Source of the DNA: Pleurotus ostreatus/Saccharomyces cerevisiae fusant
Taxonomy: Eukaryota; Opisthokonta
Direction: 5' to 3'
NCBI GenBank assembly: GCA_024196135.1
Contig: JAMQCK010000438.1
Location: forward strand, 1 to 22,969
Length of the DNA stretch: 22,969 nt
In this document: positions 1-11,448 of the stretch, piece after piece
Layout: each line of letters starts with the position of its first letter
Numbering within the stretch: the first letter of the stretch is position 1
Made by a program: the position numbers and the translations under genes
The notes under the pieces: model-generated
The model's input: only the letters and a program-made list of their open reading frames with translations
Database searches by the model: none
Told to the model about the DNA's origin: nothing

Positions 1-114
1 CCCAACACTTGCATGTTCAAAGGCGTTCATTCCAAACGCCGCCGCCGCATCGACGCCGCGGTCCGCACAAACGAAGTCCTCGACCCGCGCCCCGCATCGC
101 GCCAGAGTGCATCG
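1..114 (-). CDS. Possible partial exon of an unidentified minus-strand gene at the left edge
   Basis: On the minus strand an open frame runs from a TTTAG acceptor (AG at 116-115) to the window edge. It reads roughly RCTLARCGARVEDFVCADRG and then an alanine-rich stretch ending FGMNAFEHASVG. The texture resembles the end of an ankyrin-type repeat, but that is only an impression. The preceding 76 bases contain possible donors (GTATGT near 143 and GTACCA near 196) and a branch-like TGCTGAT, so this could be an internal exon of a downstream gene. It could also be an extra last exon of VPS8, since joining the VPS8 end at HLDC to this exon keeps the frame. Neither can be decided from the window. Confidence 0.2.
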
Positions 115-190
115 CTAAATCAGCACCTCACATTAACACGGTACATACATACGTAGGAATCCTCGATTAGCAAGTAAACCGCCCACACGG

Positions 191-3100
191 CTATGGTACG
201 CAGTCTAAGTGATACACAGCGCCTGTCCGACCGACGGAGATCCGCACGTCGTCCGCGGCCACGCCGTCCTTGCCCAGCAATGCACGCCGACAACGCGTAC
301 AGATCCCCCTCCCCGCAGCCCAGCCGCGCGCCTGCTCGCGCACCAGCACGGCGGTCGTCGCGTAGAGGTCTCGATCGACGAGATGCTTGGAGATGATAAG
401 CATGTCCCCGTCCTCCCGATAGGACTCCAGCATGCCCGTGAGGATGGTCCGGAACTCGTTGTACTGCGCGCCCTTTGCAGACTGCGCCGTCGAGCTGACC
501 AGCCGCTTGAATAAGCGGGGGAAGGACACCATTCGCGCGGAGCTCATGGAGACCAACGCAGTGAAAGTTTCCTGGACGAGGGCGCGCAAAGAAGCGAGTG
601 TCTGCTGTTGAGCTTCTGAGACGGAGGGGTCGGCGTCCTTCGAGTCGGATAGGTAGCCGGACACGGCTTGCACGCTTGTTATTTGGCCGTTGAGAAGCTG
701 GAACCACAGATCCTCCAGAGGCACGTCAACAGCGGAACCTTGCGACCGTCCTACGCAGATCTCGATGCCCGTGCGTACGAGATCTTGCATGGACTTCACC
801 GCGCGCGACAGCTCCTCCTCCTTAGTGTCCGCAGCGTCAGAGCCAAAGCAGTCCAGTACACGCAAGGTGAGCTTCTTGTCGAATGCTTCGACTTTGCCAA
901 GAGCATCGCCGGGTTTGTCGAGCTTGTCCACTGCCCATGCCGCCGCAGCGTACACCTCGTTCGCCTCGCACGCCTCCGCCACCGCCTTCATGTCCACGAA
1001 GTCGTCCGGGAAGGTCTTAAGCAGCGATATAACCTCCTCCGGATGATATCGACACTGCAACTGCACGAACTGGTGCCGCAGATCTCGCGGGACACGCTGC
1101 GAAGGCGTCTTCGACGGCATGATCGTAGGCACCTCGTACTCCTCTGAATGCACTGGCCCGAGGAGGTGGCGCAAGTACGCATAGCGCTCAGCGTCGGCGC
1201 CCTCCTCCAAAGTATCCAGCGCCCGCTGGTGCAGCTGCGGCACATGCCGATCCAACAGCCCCGCACAATACGTGAGGCCCGCCTGCGTGAGCTGCGCAAG
1301 CGCGTCCTCGATCGTGGCGACGATCTCCGAGGGCAACAAGCCGTGATTCGCCCGTGCGGCCTGCCCGAGGACTTCGTCCGCATTCGAGAATATCTCCGAG
1401 GGGTGCAGGTCGGGGTCGTCGATGTAGGCGACGAGCAGCGCGCCCCAGCGGCGCTCGCGGCGGTGCCACGTACGCAGGATGCGGTAGAAGCCGGCTTGCT
1501 CGAAGAGGCGGAGCATGCGCTCGTGGTCGTGAGGGGTGTAGGCCGAGAGCAGGTACTCCGCGGCGAGCTGGCGGTCCTCCCGCGTACTTGGGTCTGTATG
1601 CTCCGCCAACGAAATGAGGACCTTGTGCAGGGTCTTGGGCGGTAGCTCGAGTTTGCCGGGGTACTTCGGTACGTTGCGCGCGATGAAGATATTGATGAAG
1701 GTCACGTCCGACGGGGAGAGATCACCCGTTGCCAACACATCGAGGAGAACGTGAATGATCACCAGCCGGCTCATGCCCTGCGGCTCATCCGTCAGGTAGA
1801 AGTCCTCGAAGGCGATGTCGAGCGAGTGCAGGAAGGACTCCGCGTCGAAGCGCAGGAGCTGCCGCACGTAGGGATATGTCGGCTCTACGCCACCCTCCTC
1901 TTCTGCCGTGAGCACCAGCCTGCTGTCTCCCTGCTTGGGCCATGACGCCGAGCGACCGGAGAATACGAACGCGTAGATATCCCCCTTCGCCTGGTCGACT
2001 TCGTCCGCCGGTAGCGGCTCCTCGCTCGGGTACGTGAGCCCCGACAAGACGTTGGCGAGGTACGGGTAGACCTTGTACGCGTTCACGATCGTCGACTCCA
2101 ACGTCCTCTCGTCCAGGACCCCTCCCGACTCCGGCGATCGGTGCTGTGCCCGCCGATGCTGCTGCACCTTCCGCATCAAGCCCAGCAGCTCCACAATAGG
2201 CGCCACATAGTCCCTCAGCGCCCTCGTGTACACATAGATGAGTGCGTCGTACAAATGATACCGCTGGCACAGATGGATCGCCTGGTTGATGTCCAAGCAC
2301 GCCGGGTCGATGTGCCAGATAACGCGCTCGACGAGGTCCGGGCGCCGATCCTCCTCATGCAGCGCCACCAGCCGCTGCGTGATCCACGGCGGGACGAACT
2401 TGATCTCGCCCTCGAGCACGAACGGCTCGAGCTCGCGCAGGAAGATGCGCGTGATGCCCGCGTCGTCGTAGTGCCCGAAGAGATCCTCGAAGAGGAAGTC
2501 GAAGTCGTCGAGCGCGATGCAGGCGCGGGCGCAGGTCCTGACGAGGCCTTCGAAGAGGTCAGTGCGGTCGACGCCCCGGTTGTCCGGTGTGATGTGGGTG
2601 GCGTCGGTGAGGCGCTCTTCGGAGAAGGCGTAGCGGGCTGAAGCTTGCATAAGATCTTGCATCTTCTGGCCGATTGTCTCTTTACGGAGCTCAGGATCGT
2701 CCGGGAGGCCGTTGCGGTTGCCGGGCGCTTCGTCCGTGTAGTAAGTTCGTGCGAGATCGATGGCGCTTAGAAGGTCGCCATTCTCGACGAAGGAGAGTAC
2801 CCGGTCCGCCCAAGTCAGCAGGGTGCCAACCTGTAGATGCTCGCGACCCTAGCAGTGAATGAGCAAGCGAACCAATATCCTGTGCGGCGCGAACTTACCA
2901 AAATAAAGATCTTGCCCTTATACGCCCGTAGACTATGCGCCACATCGCGAATGGACACCGAGTACGGCATCGACCCATTGACGGACCGCTTCAACGACGG
3001 CGACACAAGTGACATCCCATTGAACGGCACCTGCTCAACCAGCGCGCCGTGCCGCAAATCGTACACCCCGAGCATGTCGTCCGTCAACACGATCACTTGC

Positions 3101-5084
3101 TGCAAAGCAAAACACGCGTAAGCCTCCACCCCACGCGCGCCAACAAGAAGCGAACGAACCCACATTGGCATTCAACCACTGCGAAGCGAGGATATCGGAC
3201 GGCGCTGCCCACCGGCCAGCGTCCTCGAAGGCCATCCGGCCGACCTCCATCTCGGTGGTCTTGCCCGTGCGCGGGTTGCGGACCGTCTCCCTGCCGCGGA
3301 CTTCGGTGACCTTGAGCAGGCGCAGGGAGTTGCCCCAGGTGTAGACGAGAATTGGAGTTGTCGCGGGGGCCACCTCGTCCTTCCCGTTGGCAGCCTTCTT
3401 CGGCGAGCCTTGGGAAATAGAGACGCTGGGGAACCACGAAAGCGTGCCCTTCCACTTCGTCTTCCCGCCGCCCTCTTCCGGTTCTCGGGGTGCCCTCAGC
3501 CATGTCTTCGGCGTCGGCTTCAGGCCTACGATGACGAGCTTCGAGGGCGTGAGCAGCGCAATGAGATTGTACGCATCTGTCGGATGTGGCGACGTGCCCA
3601 ATGGTAAAGGCGCCATCGCGAGCATGGTGAAGCGATGCCTTCGCCTTTCTGGCGGGACATGGGTATGAACCTGAGACTTTGGTGTCGGACCCGCAACGAT
3701 AGTCGACGGGGATACGGGCGGGTCATCCAAGGGGTATTTGCCCAATATCCGAAGAATGTCAGAGGCGTCGACGAAAAGAACTTTGCCCAGGCTATGGTAG
3801 AAAGCCATCCCATGCTCATCGGCGGAGACCAAGGCTGTATGCCTGCCAGCGACGAAGTCGACGTTAACGATCCTACTGCCGCGAATATGTCCTTCCTGAC
3901 GGCCCGAAGCGACCACCTCAATAGTTGTAGGTGCAACAACTCGCGCAGGCGATTTCGGATTCTTCAAGTCAAATAACTGGACGTGTCCGAAAGCGTGTCC
4001 CGTTGCGACATATGTATGGTCGTGAGAGAGGGCAACCGCGGTCACAGGGCCAACCGTTTGCGCTGTGCATGTATGTCAGCCTTTGGCAGAAAGTAGATAT
4101 TGATATATGCGCACAGTCCTCCGAGCCGCAGATGCACTTCAAGTTCTGAGTGAAGTCGTACACAGACGTCTTCCCGTTGTCCGTGCCGACGCAGATGAGA
4201 CCATTGGCAGCCAGGACAGTTGGAGCACCGATGGCAGGGGCGCCGAGAAGAGACGCGGTCTTCTGCGGATTACTGGAATATACATGCTGGCCGATATTGC
4301 GCAGGAGAGTCCAACGGAAGACCTCGCGATCAGGCGCAGGAACATGTCCATTGGAATGATCGTCCGTCGAGGCGGAAGGCAACTGCTGCAGGTTCGACAA
4401 AGAGGACATGCGGGAAAGTGCGGAAAAGTGGGAGCCTGCGGGCGTGTCGAGCCCTGGCGGATTTAGTGTACCCATGCTTGCGGAGGAAGGTGCGCGTGAG
4501 GGTTGAGGGGTGTAGGAACGTAGACGGGAGACAGTGGGGTGAAGGAAGGGTTTCGCGAGCCGAGGGAGGGAGCCATTTGGTAGAGGGGACTCGGCAGGCT
4601 GTGGTGTTCTGGGCATGGATGGCGTTGAAGGTGAGGATAGCGTATCTTGGTGCTGCCATGGATATCAGCGCGACACACCGATAGCGGCAAGGCTCATACG
4701 TACCTCATCTACATCTTGAGCAACTATATGCGGTTGCGCCGCCGTATGGTCCTCCTCGGCTTCCTCCCCCAGTTCCTCCCCCGAGTCCTCCGATTCCAGA
4801 ACGTCGCGTAGTTGGTCGCGGTACGATGACTGTGGGTCTTCGTCCATCCAAGACATATCCGGCTCTTGTTCGTGCTCGTAGTCTTCGTACTCGCCCTCGT
4901 CTTCCTCCGCGTCCTCGCCGAGTACGGCTTCCATCCTGGCAGAATAATCCCCGTCGTCCTCGACGTGCGCGTCCTCCTCGAAGTCGTAACTGTCGTCCTG
5001 GTCGAAATCGAACGACAGGGTGCGCGAGTGCAGATGTGAGCCTCCATGGGCCGAGGATGCCCCGCCCGCTGGTGAAGAGCTCAT
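191..5084 (-). CDS. VPS8: Vps8, CORVET complex subunit (vacuolar protein sorting-associated protein 8)
   Basis: Vps8 is a core subunit of CORVET, the Rab5-dependent tether of early endosomes in the vacuolar/lysosomal pathway. Model: exons 5084-4704, 4652-4115, 4062-3164, 3099-2899 and 2830-191, with introns of 51, 52, 64 and 68 nt, giving 1552 aa. The start is the ATG at 5084 (MSSSPAGG); an in-frame ATG at 5204 is possible but adds a poor N-terminus. Residues 1-127 are acidic and low complexity (EEDEGEYEDYEHEQE). Residues about 230-670 form the WD40/beta-propeller part (TAVALSHDHTYVATGHAFGH, then VLTDDMLGVYDLRHG). From about 680 comes the alpha-solenoid with the Vps8 signature (LLTWADRVLSFVENGDLLSAIDLAR is split by no intron; FDFLFEDLFGHYDDAGI; LVERVIWHIDPACLDINQAI). 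The C-terminus has a reduced RING-like pattern: C1517-x2-C1520 and H1547-x2-C1550. Length fits the family (about 1270-1430 aa in yeast and human). The function is known for the family, not shown here. The exact C-terminus is the least certain part. Confidence 0.93.
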
Positions 5085-5771
5085 GTTAGGGAGTGCCGAG
5101 AGGCGCGCCCTTCGCTCGGGATGCGCGTCTGGTGTGACGGAAGGAAGGAACTGAATTTGGCACCGGCTTCTCAACGCAGCAGCGTGGCTCCCGCGTGCGC
5201 TCAATTATGCCGGTCCGCCCGCGCCGCCTTCTACTCCTGACCTTGACTGTCGACGGCTGTCAATGCTCAAGCGCTCATTTTCCTCGTCGCCTTCTGATGT
5301 AAGGTGTGAAACGGACGAGTCAAATGCGAACCGTGCTCGTCAGGGCTGTGAAGGTGGGACAGTAGTCCTCCTCAATTCGGCGTTCTGAACGCAGTGATTG
5401 GTGTGGGTGAACGATTCCTCCGCCGGACTGATGATCGCGCTGCACGAGCTTGTCGCCCTCAAAGGTCCAGTGCATCTTCAGGGAATACAGCCTGGGCTTG
5501 TGCTCGACACGGAGTCTGCTTGTGCGAATCCCTCGCCTCAGCGAAGTCGTTCTCTCCGTCGCCAGACGTGATTCGCCGCTTTGCTGATAGCCAGACTCTT
5601 GTGGTGCAGGGACGAAGATGCGGAGCCTTGCCTGGTAACATGCCGTTGCGAGGGCAGTTCGCGGCGTCCGGATCTGCCTTCTACAAATATCGAGGTCTTC
5701 CATATATAAAACGGCACATAATATCAGCCTCACTTCGCCATGCACCTCTTGACGTCTCTTGCTAGCCTCTC
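5085..5771. promoter_or_regulatory. Divergent intergenic region between VPS8 and membrane-protein gene A
   Basis: These 687 bases separate two head-to-head genes, so the promoters of both should lie here. Open frames exist but none resembles a protein family or has a splice pattern that extends it. Apart from the TATA box of gene A near the right end I see no clear element. Confidence 0.5.
5703..5710 (+). promoter_or_regulatory. TATA box of membrane-protein gene A
   Basis: TATATAAA lies 61 nt before the ATG at 5772. The same spacing occurs before the three paralogues, which supports both the element and the chosen start. It implies a very short 5' UTR. Confidence 0.65.
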
Positions 5772-7117
5772 ATGATACGCAGAAATGTTTCTGCTGCGTC
5801 TCCAAAGTTTACACAGGACGATACTTTATTCAATCAAGGCGTCATCCTCGAGATAGGTATTGACGCTCTGTTCTACGGTACGCATCACATCTTAGGATGG
5901 CCCGCGCTCCGGCTGATTCCTTCCTTAGGCTTTCACGCTGCGCTTTTTGTCACCGCCATCGCTGCTTTAGCGTGAGCAAACCTACGTGAGATCGCCGACC
6001 TGCTCATTTGTACTGACTTCTCGCTAGACGCCAGGAACACCGTTCCCCCCTCATCACAGCGGTCGTGGTCTCTCTCTTCGTGTCATCGACAGTCGAAGTC
6101 ATCCTGGGCAACATTCTCTATCTCATTCAAACGCCCTTTCTGTATGTTCCAGATCGCGTCTACCGCATATTGCTCGCTTTGGACGTTACCATCCAGATAT
6201 GCATACGCTACAATGTGAGTGCATATCCTCCGCAGTCCACACGTTCTTCGCTGATCATAAGCCTCTCATACGTAGCTCCTCGTTTGCGATGCTATCGTTG
6301 TATGGAGAGCCTGGATACTATGGCAGGAAAGTCGTGCCGTGAAGGTCATCCTGTCGCTCTGCATGATCGGCAGCGTAGGTCAGTCGTTGGGCGTGCCACC
6401 GAGTCGTGGCACTCTAAGCCTTACGAACATACAGTTGGCGTCGTTGCCCACCTGGTCTGGTACGCTGTGGCCTACCTGGACAGCGAGGCGCCAACATTGA
6501 GCTTGCTGATGGTGACGATACCTCTGCTGCTCACGAACCTGGTCGCGACGATCTTGGTGGGACTTCAGGTTTGGTAAGTCATTCTGTTCTCCGCTTCGCT
6601 GGTGTCTAACAGTTGTCATAGGTATTACCGACGTAATATCAAGAGCATCGCCAGCCCTTGGCGAAAGAGAACTCGAATCGAAAAGATCCTTGTCCTGCTC
6701 CTCGAGTCGGGCTTTGTGTACTGTCTGCTCTGGGTAGGGTTCAAAGTCGTACTGGCAGCGCTTTTCTCATTGAACTTCCTTACAGATTGCTAGCATCGCT
6801 CTCGAAGTAGACGGAAGTTCCGACGACGCACGCGCCGACTATTACATGGCAGCGAGCAACGCGTACCAGAGCTTCGCTGTGCGTATCCGGATCCCTCTCT
6901 CGCGCCGCCGCAAGCTTAATGTTCTAACACCTCATAGGGCATCTACCCCACCCTCATTGTCATCATCGTCGCCGTGCAGCGTTCTACGACGCAGTCTCTC
7001 GTCTTGAGCACGCAAGTATCACATCCTTTGGAGTTCGCGGACACGAACGAGACGCCCAAAGACCAGACGAGCGATGGGGCCCTCACGACGTCCGCCGACG
7101 AGCGGGGCAGCGAATAG
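5772..7117 (+). CDS. Orphan seven-helix membrane protein, paralogue A
   Basis: Model: exons 5772-5877, 5929-5971, 6028-6214, 6276-6378, 6435-6573, 6622-6733, 6786-6878 and 6938-7117, giving 320 aa. All introns are GT-AG and 48-61 nt long. Hydrophobic helices lie near residues 31-50, 58-83, 100-128, 134-159, 170-193, 210-236 and 255-277, followed by a hydrophilic tail. Conserved blocks shared with B, C and D are the end of helix 1 (ALFYG), RQEHRSP and SSTVEV at helix 2, AIVVWRAWILW in helix 3, IPLLLTN in helix 5, ILVLLLESGFVYCLLW in helix 6, GIYPTLIVIIVAVQRS in helix 7 and LSTQVSH in the tail. It is the first of three tandem copies. I do not recognise a characterised family; the 7-helix layout invites a receptor hypothesis, but no ligand- or G-protein-binding motif is visible. 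Localisation in a membrane is an inference from hydropathy. Confidence 0.85.
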
Positions 7118-7735
7118 CCATGCTGCATCGTTCGGCGGCACTCGCGCTGATGGACTGCAGTGCGAACCAATGTACGAAGGCTCCTATACTTGCTCTCAAA
7201 TGACCCAATTTGCGCTCTGCAGCTGATCTAGCGCATTCCCCGTCCGACCGCAGTGTTGAACTTCAGTGTCTGGTGACCGTCAACCCTTCGGACGCAAATC
7301 AGTCGGCAAATTCCGGCGGAGGCAACGGTCTGGTCGCTTTGATTGTGCCATGTCTTCTGTTCTCCGTCCCTCAGCAGACTCGGCAGAGTGAGAACTTCGC
7401 ACGAGCGTATGCTTATTCGCAAAGTTGTGTTCAACGCCGCGAGAGAGCAACTCATTGCTCGCATGCGTTCTCCTTTCGCATCTGTCGCACAGCAGCAGGT
7501 CCATCATATCATCGATGCTGCTCAATGACCGTGGAATCCAGATTCATTCACACTCTTCTGCTTGCCATCACCCCGAACTGTTGTGTAAAGCTTCGGAAGC
7601 CTGTACGTCCCCTTTTCATCTTCGTTGTGATGATGCGCGGCAGTAAGTCCGAGCTCATTCAATGCCCAGCATATAAGTACTGCTATCAATGCAACGACTG
7701 ATCGTTCCCTTCCCCTTCGTGAGCCTTGTGCGCTC
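7118..7735. other. Intergenic region between paralogues A and B
   Basis: These 618 bases hold the 3' end of gene A and the promoter of gene B. A 163-codon plus-strand frame at 7210-7701 has no family likeness or domain texture and runs up to the promoter of B, so it is probably chance. No repeat or paralogue relic was seen. Confidence 0.5.
7672..7677 (+). promoter_or_regulatory. TATA box of membrane-protein gene B
   Basis: TATAAG lies 58 nt before the ATG at 7736, matching the spacing in the paralogues. Confidence 0.55.
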
Positions 7736-9080
7736 ATGAGCGTCTATACTGACCTACAGAGCCACCGACCTGCCCTCGGGCCGGACGTCGTCTATGAACT
7801 GAAGGTCATCCTGATGCAAGAAGGAGTCGACCTGCTGTTCTACGGTACGCATGCGCATTAAAGAACGCTATCACTGAGCTCAGCGCGCGATCTTCAGGTA
7901 TACAGGCTGTCTTATTTGCTGCCTCGGTGGTTGCAGTAACGTGAGTCTCGTCGCCCCTAAGTCGTTCATTCTGATTCACTAAACGACTTTATTCATCATG
8001 TAGACGCCAGGATGCATGGTCGCGCCCCGTCATGGCATGCGTGACTGCCCTTTTCGTCTCGTCGACCGTTGAAGTGGTAGGTCTCGTAATGTACGACCTT
8101 CTGCTATGGCCATCGGCTGACTACGCGACGGCCAACTCCTCATCGAGTTCGCTATTCAATCTCAACATCCTGTCAAAAGTCTGTTCGCGATTCAACGTGA
8201 GCTTTCGATATACTCCCGTCTCGTCCCGCCTCACCATCGCCCTCCAGTACGTCATGAGCGATACCATCGTTGTCTGGAGGGTATGGATTTTGTGGCAGGA
8301 CAGCCGCATCGTGAAATGCGTGCTGATCTTCTGTATGATGTGCAGCTTCGGTAAGGGCAACCTGTGGGCCGGTCGAGTAAGATTGACGCGCATTGCAGCT
8401 GGCGTCATCGGCGAGGGCGCCCTCTACTTCAATGCTCCCGAGAGAGGGCAGCGAGCAAGTACTGCCATGCTGGAAATACCGCTCTTGACTACGAATATTG
8501 TCACCACAGTGCTCATGGCTATCAAGTTCTGGTATGGCGGTTCAAGTCACTGACCTAGAGATTGCTGGAACTGATGCTAGTGCTAGGTACTACGTTCGCG
8601 AGGTCAAGCGTCTCGTAGGCGGTTGGAGACAATCAACGCAGATAGAAAGGGTACTCATCCTTCTACTGGAGACCGGTACCATCTATTGCGCGCTGTGGGT
8701 ACGTCTGTATAACGATTCTATCTCCAACATGCGCTTACCCTGCTGACCGCCCTTCCCGCCAGGCCGTGCGCTTCGGTCTTGATGTCGGCGTGAACGGCGC
8801 CTCTACCACTTACGTCGCGTACAGTGTGGTCTCAGCCGCGTACCATAGCATTGCTGTACGTCAGCTTCTTGAATAATTTGTCATAGGACGCCCAACTAAC
8901 GCCTCTAAGGGTATTTTGCCGACGCTCATTGTTTTCGTCGTCGCCATGGAACGCTCGGCCGCTTCGACCTTAGCGATGAGCACGCAAGTATCCCATCGTA
9001 TGCGCTTTACCTCTACAAGTCAATCGCAGCGCTGCTCGTTAAACTCCATACGCATGTCAGAGATTCTTGTATACAAATAA
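7736..9080 (+). CDS. Orphan seven-helix membrane protein, paralogue B
   Basis: Model: exons 7736-7844, 7898-7940, 8004-8196, 8248-8350, 8399-8531, 8587-8698, 8763-8855 and 8910-9080, giving 318 aa. Exon 2 (43 nt), exon 4 (103 nt) and exon 6 (112 nt) have the same length as in A, C and D, and all seven intron phases agree. The protein starts MSVYTDLQSHRPALGPDVVY and enters helix 1 at LLFYGIQAVLF. Helix 2 carries the shared SSTVEV, helix 3 reads YVMSDTIVVWRVWILW, helix 5 IPLLTTNIV, helix 6 ILLLETGTIYCALW and helix 7 GILPTLIVFVVAME, followed by STQVSHRMRF. The tail is the shortest of the four and ends SEILVYK. Between helices 4 and 5 the loop is charged (APERGQRAS). Function unknown; likely an integral membrane protein by hydropathy. 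The tandem position and identical gene structure indicate local duplication. Confidence 0.85.
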
Positions 9081-9925
9081 GATGATTCTTTGGCCTCCAG
9101 ATTACGGATTCCTCGGTCCCTGTCCGAACGGTTTGATCAAGGTTGTACGACGCCCTTACCCTGCCGGCTTTGATGCGATGTACGTGCACACAACATACAA
9201 GAGTCAGGATTCACACACACCTGCCTAACGAGCCGGCCACTCGAGGGTCGCCGCTCGTCTTCGTGCCAGCGTCGAGAAATTCAACATGAAGCCACGTGAT
9301 CGTGTCTTTCGGGAGTTGCCGACCACCGAGCGGGACCAAAGTCACCAAACGAGCACTTGCTTCCTCCGTCCGCACTGAACTTGTACTCGGACCATGCACC
9401 CATTGTAGTTCGCTCGCAATGGAGGAGCAAGTCTCGATAGAGGTGGTATGTAGGAACCCATGAAGACCCCTTTCTTCAGCGTCAACGTCTTGGCAATTCC
9501 AGGACATGGTACTTCATTCCTCCGTCGCCCTCGAAAACGTGCGACCCTCTCGGCACTGTAGGCGCTCTTTTCTGACCTTGTCTTCTGGATGTAAGCTCAC
9601 AAGTTCCGTTTTGAACAAATATAGCACGACTCCCGCTCGAACCCGGTGTGCAGCAGTACAAGGGTCACGCCACCGCCACCTTCTCCCGGGCCCACGAGGC
9701 ACTCCTAGTTCACTCTCGAACCACTACCAGAGGATATCGGGCCGCTATCATACCTCACAGCTCTATCCGTCGGAGCCGGCTCCAAGCTATGGATACGTTG
9801 TGTTCGGTCCAGGATAGCTCACGGGAAGAAGCCGAGCCTCCTTGTTCATCGCACGTATAATAACTCTATCGGCTGCGGGTACGCGCCGCTCTCTCTAGGA
9901 CATTCGAGTACATGTTCCTACAGCT
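9081..9925. other. Intergenic region between paralogues B and C
   Basis: These 845 bases contain the promoter of gene C. Short open frames on both strands (for example 9211-9507 minus) resemble nothing and lack extension by splicing. No transposon end, tandem repeat or gene relic is evident. Confidence 0.45.
9856..9863 (+). promoter_or_regulatory. TATA box of membrane-protein gene C
   Basis: TATAATAA lies 62 nt before the ATG at 9926, the same spacing as in the other three copies. Confidence 0.55.
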
Positions 9926-11382
9926 ATGCGGTCCTCGGCGGCTCGAAACGTTCGAAACGTTCAGCTCCGCCCGCTCTCTGGGGGCGACGTAGAAGACCTG
10001 AAGCTCATTGTCATGCAGGAAGGCGTCGAAGTACTCTTCTACGGTGGGCCCGCACTTTTGGCAAGATTTGCCACACAAATGACACCCTCTGCCATAGGCA
10101 TACAAGCCGCGCTGCTGGTCGCCGCTTTGGCTGCTTTGACGTGAGTGTTTGGCCCGCCGCTCGCTGTCTTGCATTATTCTGACCTTTTGTCCATAGACGG
10201 CAGAAAACCTGGTCGCGCCCGGTCACAGCATGCATCGTTGCTCTGTTCCTTTCTTCTACCTGCACCATATCCGTGGCCGTCCTCCTCGAAGTTGTGCAAA
10301 TGCCGTCGTTGGGCTTGAACATGGACCCCTCCTTGCCACATCTTCTGCGCTGGCTAGACATCGTATTCATAGTCGCTACACGGTTTAACGTAGGTTCCTT
10401 GCATACTCGCCTCGTTTTGTAACTAATGATTCTTTCCGCAGTATGTTATGAGCGACACGATCGTCGTCTGGCGAGTCTGGATCCTCTATCGCGGCAGCCG
10501 CTTTGTGAAAGGAATGCTACTTCTGTGCTTGCTCGGAAGTTTTGGTGCGTCTGAACCTGCTGTCGATTAGAAGGAGGCTTGAACAGAGCTCAGTTGGTGT
10601 CCTGATTGAATGTGTCACCTTCATCAAGGCTCCCAAAAATGGGCTGCAGTCGAGCGCAATAATGATGGAAATCCCATTGTTGATCACCAACGCCGTCTCA
10701 ACGATCCTGGTGGCTATCAGATTCTGGTGCGGCGCTGTATCTACACCATCCGTTCGATACGCTGACGTGCTGGCATCGCTAGGTACTACCTTCGTGATGT
10801 AAAGAGGCTCATCAGTGGCTGGCGAAAGACCTCACGAGCGGAGAAGATCCTCATCTTGCTCTTGGAGTCGGGGACGCTGTACTGCATATTGTGGGCAAGT
10901 CCCCGCTTTCCTATGAGCCGTACCATCATACCCATTCTCAAGCAGGCCGTGCGCTTTGGCATCGACCTCTACAACGGCGCAGGTACTGTCTACGTGGTCT
11001 ACACCGTGATAGGCGCCGCCTATCCTCCCATGGCCGTACGCGATCCTCATTCGGGCGTAGATCTCGAACTAACGAACTCTTACAGGGTATCCTGCCAACT
11101 CTTATCCTCCTTGTCGTTGCCATGCGCCGCTCGGCTACGACGTCGCTGCTGCTGAGCACCCAGGTGTCGCACGGCATGCGGTTCGCGGATGGCGCAGAGG
11201 CGCAGGACCGCTCGCTCACGACGCTCGATGAGACGCAGCTCGATAGCCTGGACGAGACGCAGCTGAACAGCATGGACGGGCGCACGTTCACTTCCGGTCG
11301 TCCAAATTCCATGGCATCGCCGAACAACGTCAAGGACTTCCCCCTCGAGGATATCGAACCTACTCATGGCGGGCCGGGCTAG
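9926..11382 (+). CDS. Orphan seven-helix membrane protein, paralogue C
   Basis: Model: exons 9926-10043, 10098-10140, 10197-10389, 10442-10544, 10594-10726, 10783-10894, 10946-11035 and 11086-11382, giving 362 aa. Intron 6 (10895-10945) must use a GC donor (TGG|GCAAGT) to match the paralogues; the other introns are GT-AG. The N-terminus MRSSAARNVRNVQLRPLSGG leads into LIVMQEGVEVLFYGIQAAL, close to B. Helix 3 reads YVMSDTIVVWRVWILY, helix 6 ILLLESGTLYCILW and helix 7 GILPTLILLVVAMRRS, then LSTQVSHGMRFADG. The cytoplasmic-type tail is the longest of the four and contains two 8-residue repeats (LDETQLDS, LDETQLNS). The extracellular-type SSTVEV block of helix 2 is altered to SSTCTISVAV. The gene ends 66 bp from the convergent BCS1-like gene. 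Function unknown. Confidence 0.85.
10895..10945 (+). other. GC-AG intron in paralogue C
   Basis: The 51-nt intron starts GCAAGT and ends CAAGCAG. The flanking exons join TGG to GCC (W then AVRFGIDL), which matches paralogue B (W then AVRFGLDV) in position and phase. No GT donor nearby keeps this alignment. GC-AG introns are a known minor class with a GCAAGT-like donor. Confidence 0.75.
11224..11271 (+). repeat. Two 24-bp coding repeats in the tail of paralogue C
   Basis: Positions 11224-11247 and 11248-11271 encode LDETQLDS and LDETQLNS; a third, decayed start (MDG) follows. The repeat is absent from A, B and D and explains part of the longer tail of C. Confidence 0.8.
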
Positions 11383-11448
11383 GTGGACCAGACAGGAGGA
11401 GCACTCGGAGGATTTGACGCAGGGAGGTCGTGTAGTATTGCACGCATG

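Noticed and set aside
120..707. 195-codon minus-strand frame overlapping the VPS8 end
   Set aside because: It lies in a different frame from the VPS8 coding exon, is Arg/Ala-rich as expected from GC-rich antiphase reading, and has no family likeness.
7210..7701. 163-codon plus-strand frame between paralogues A and B
   Set aside because: No domain texture, overlaps the TATA box of gene B, and no splice partners.
5772..11382. STE3-type pheromone receptor cluster (mating-type locus) as an explanation for the tandem 7-helix genes
   Set aside because: The sequences lack recognisable Ste3 motifs, and no CaaX pheromone precursor genes were seen between them.
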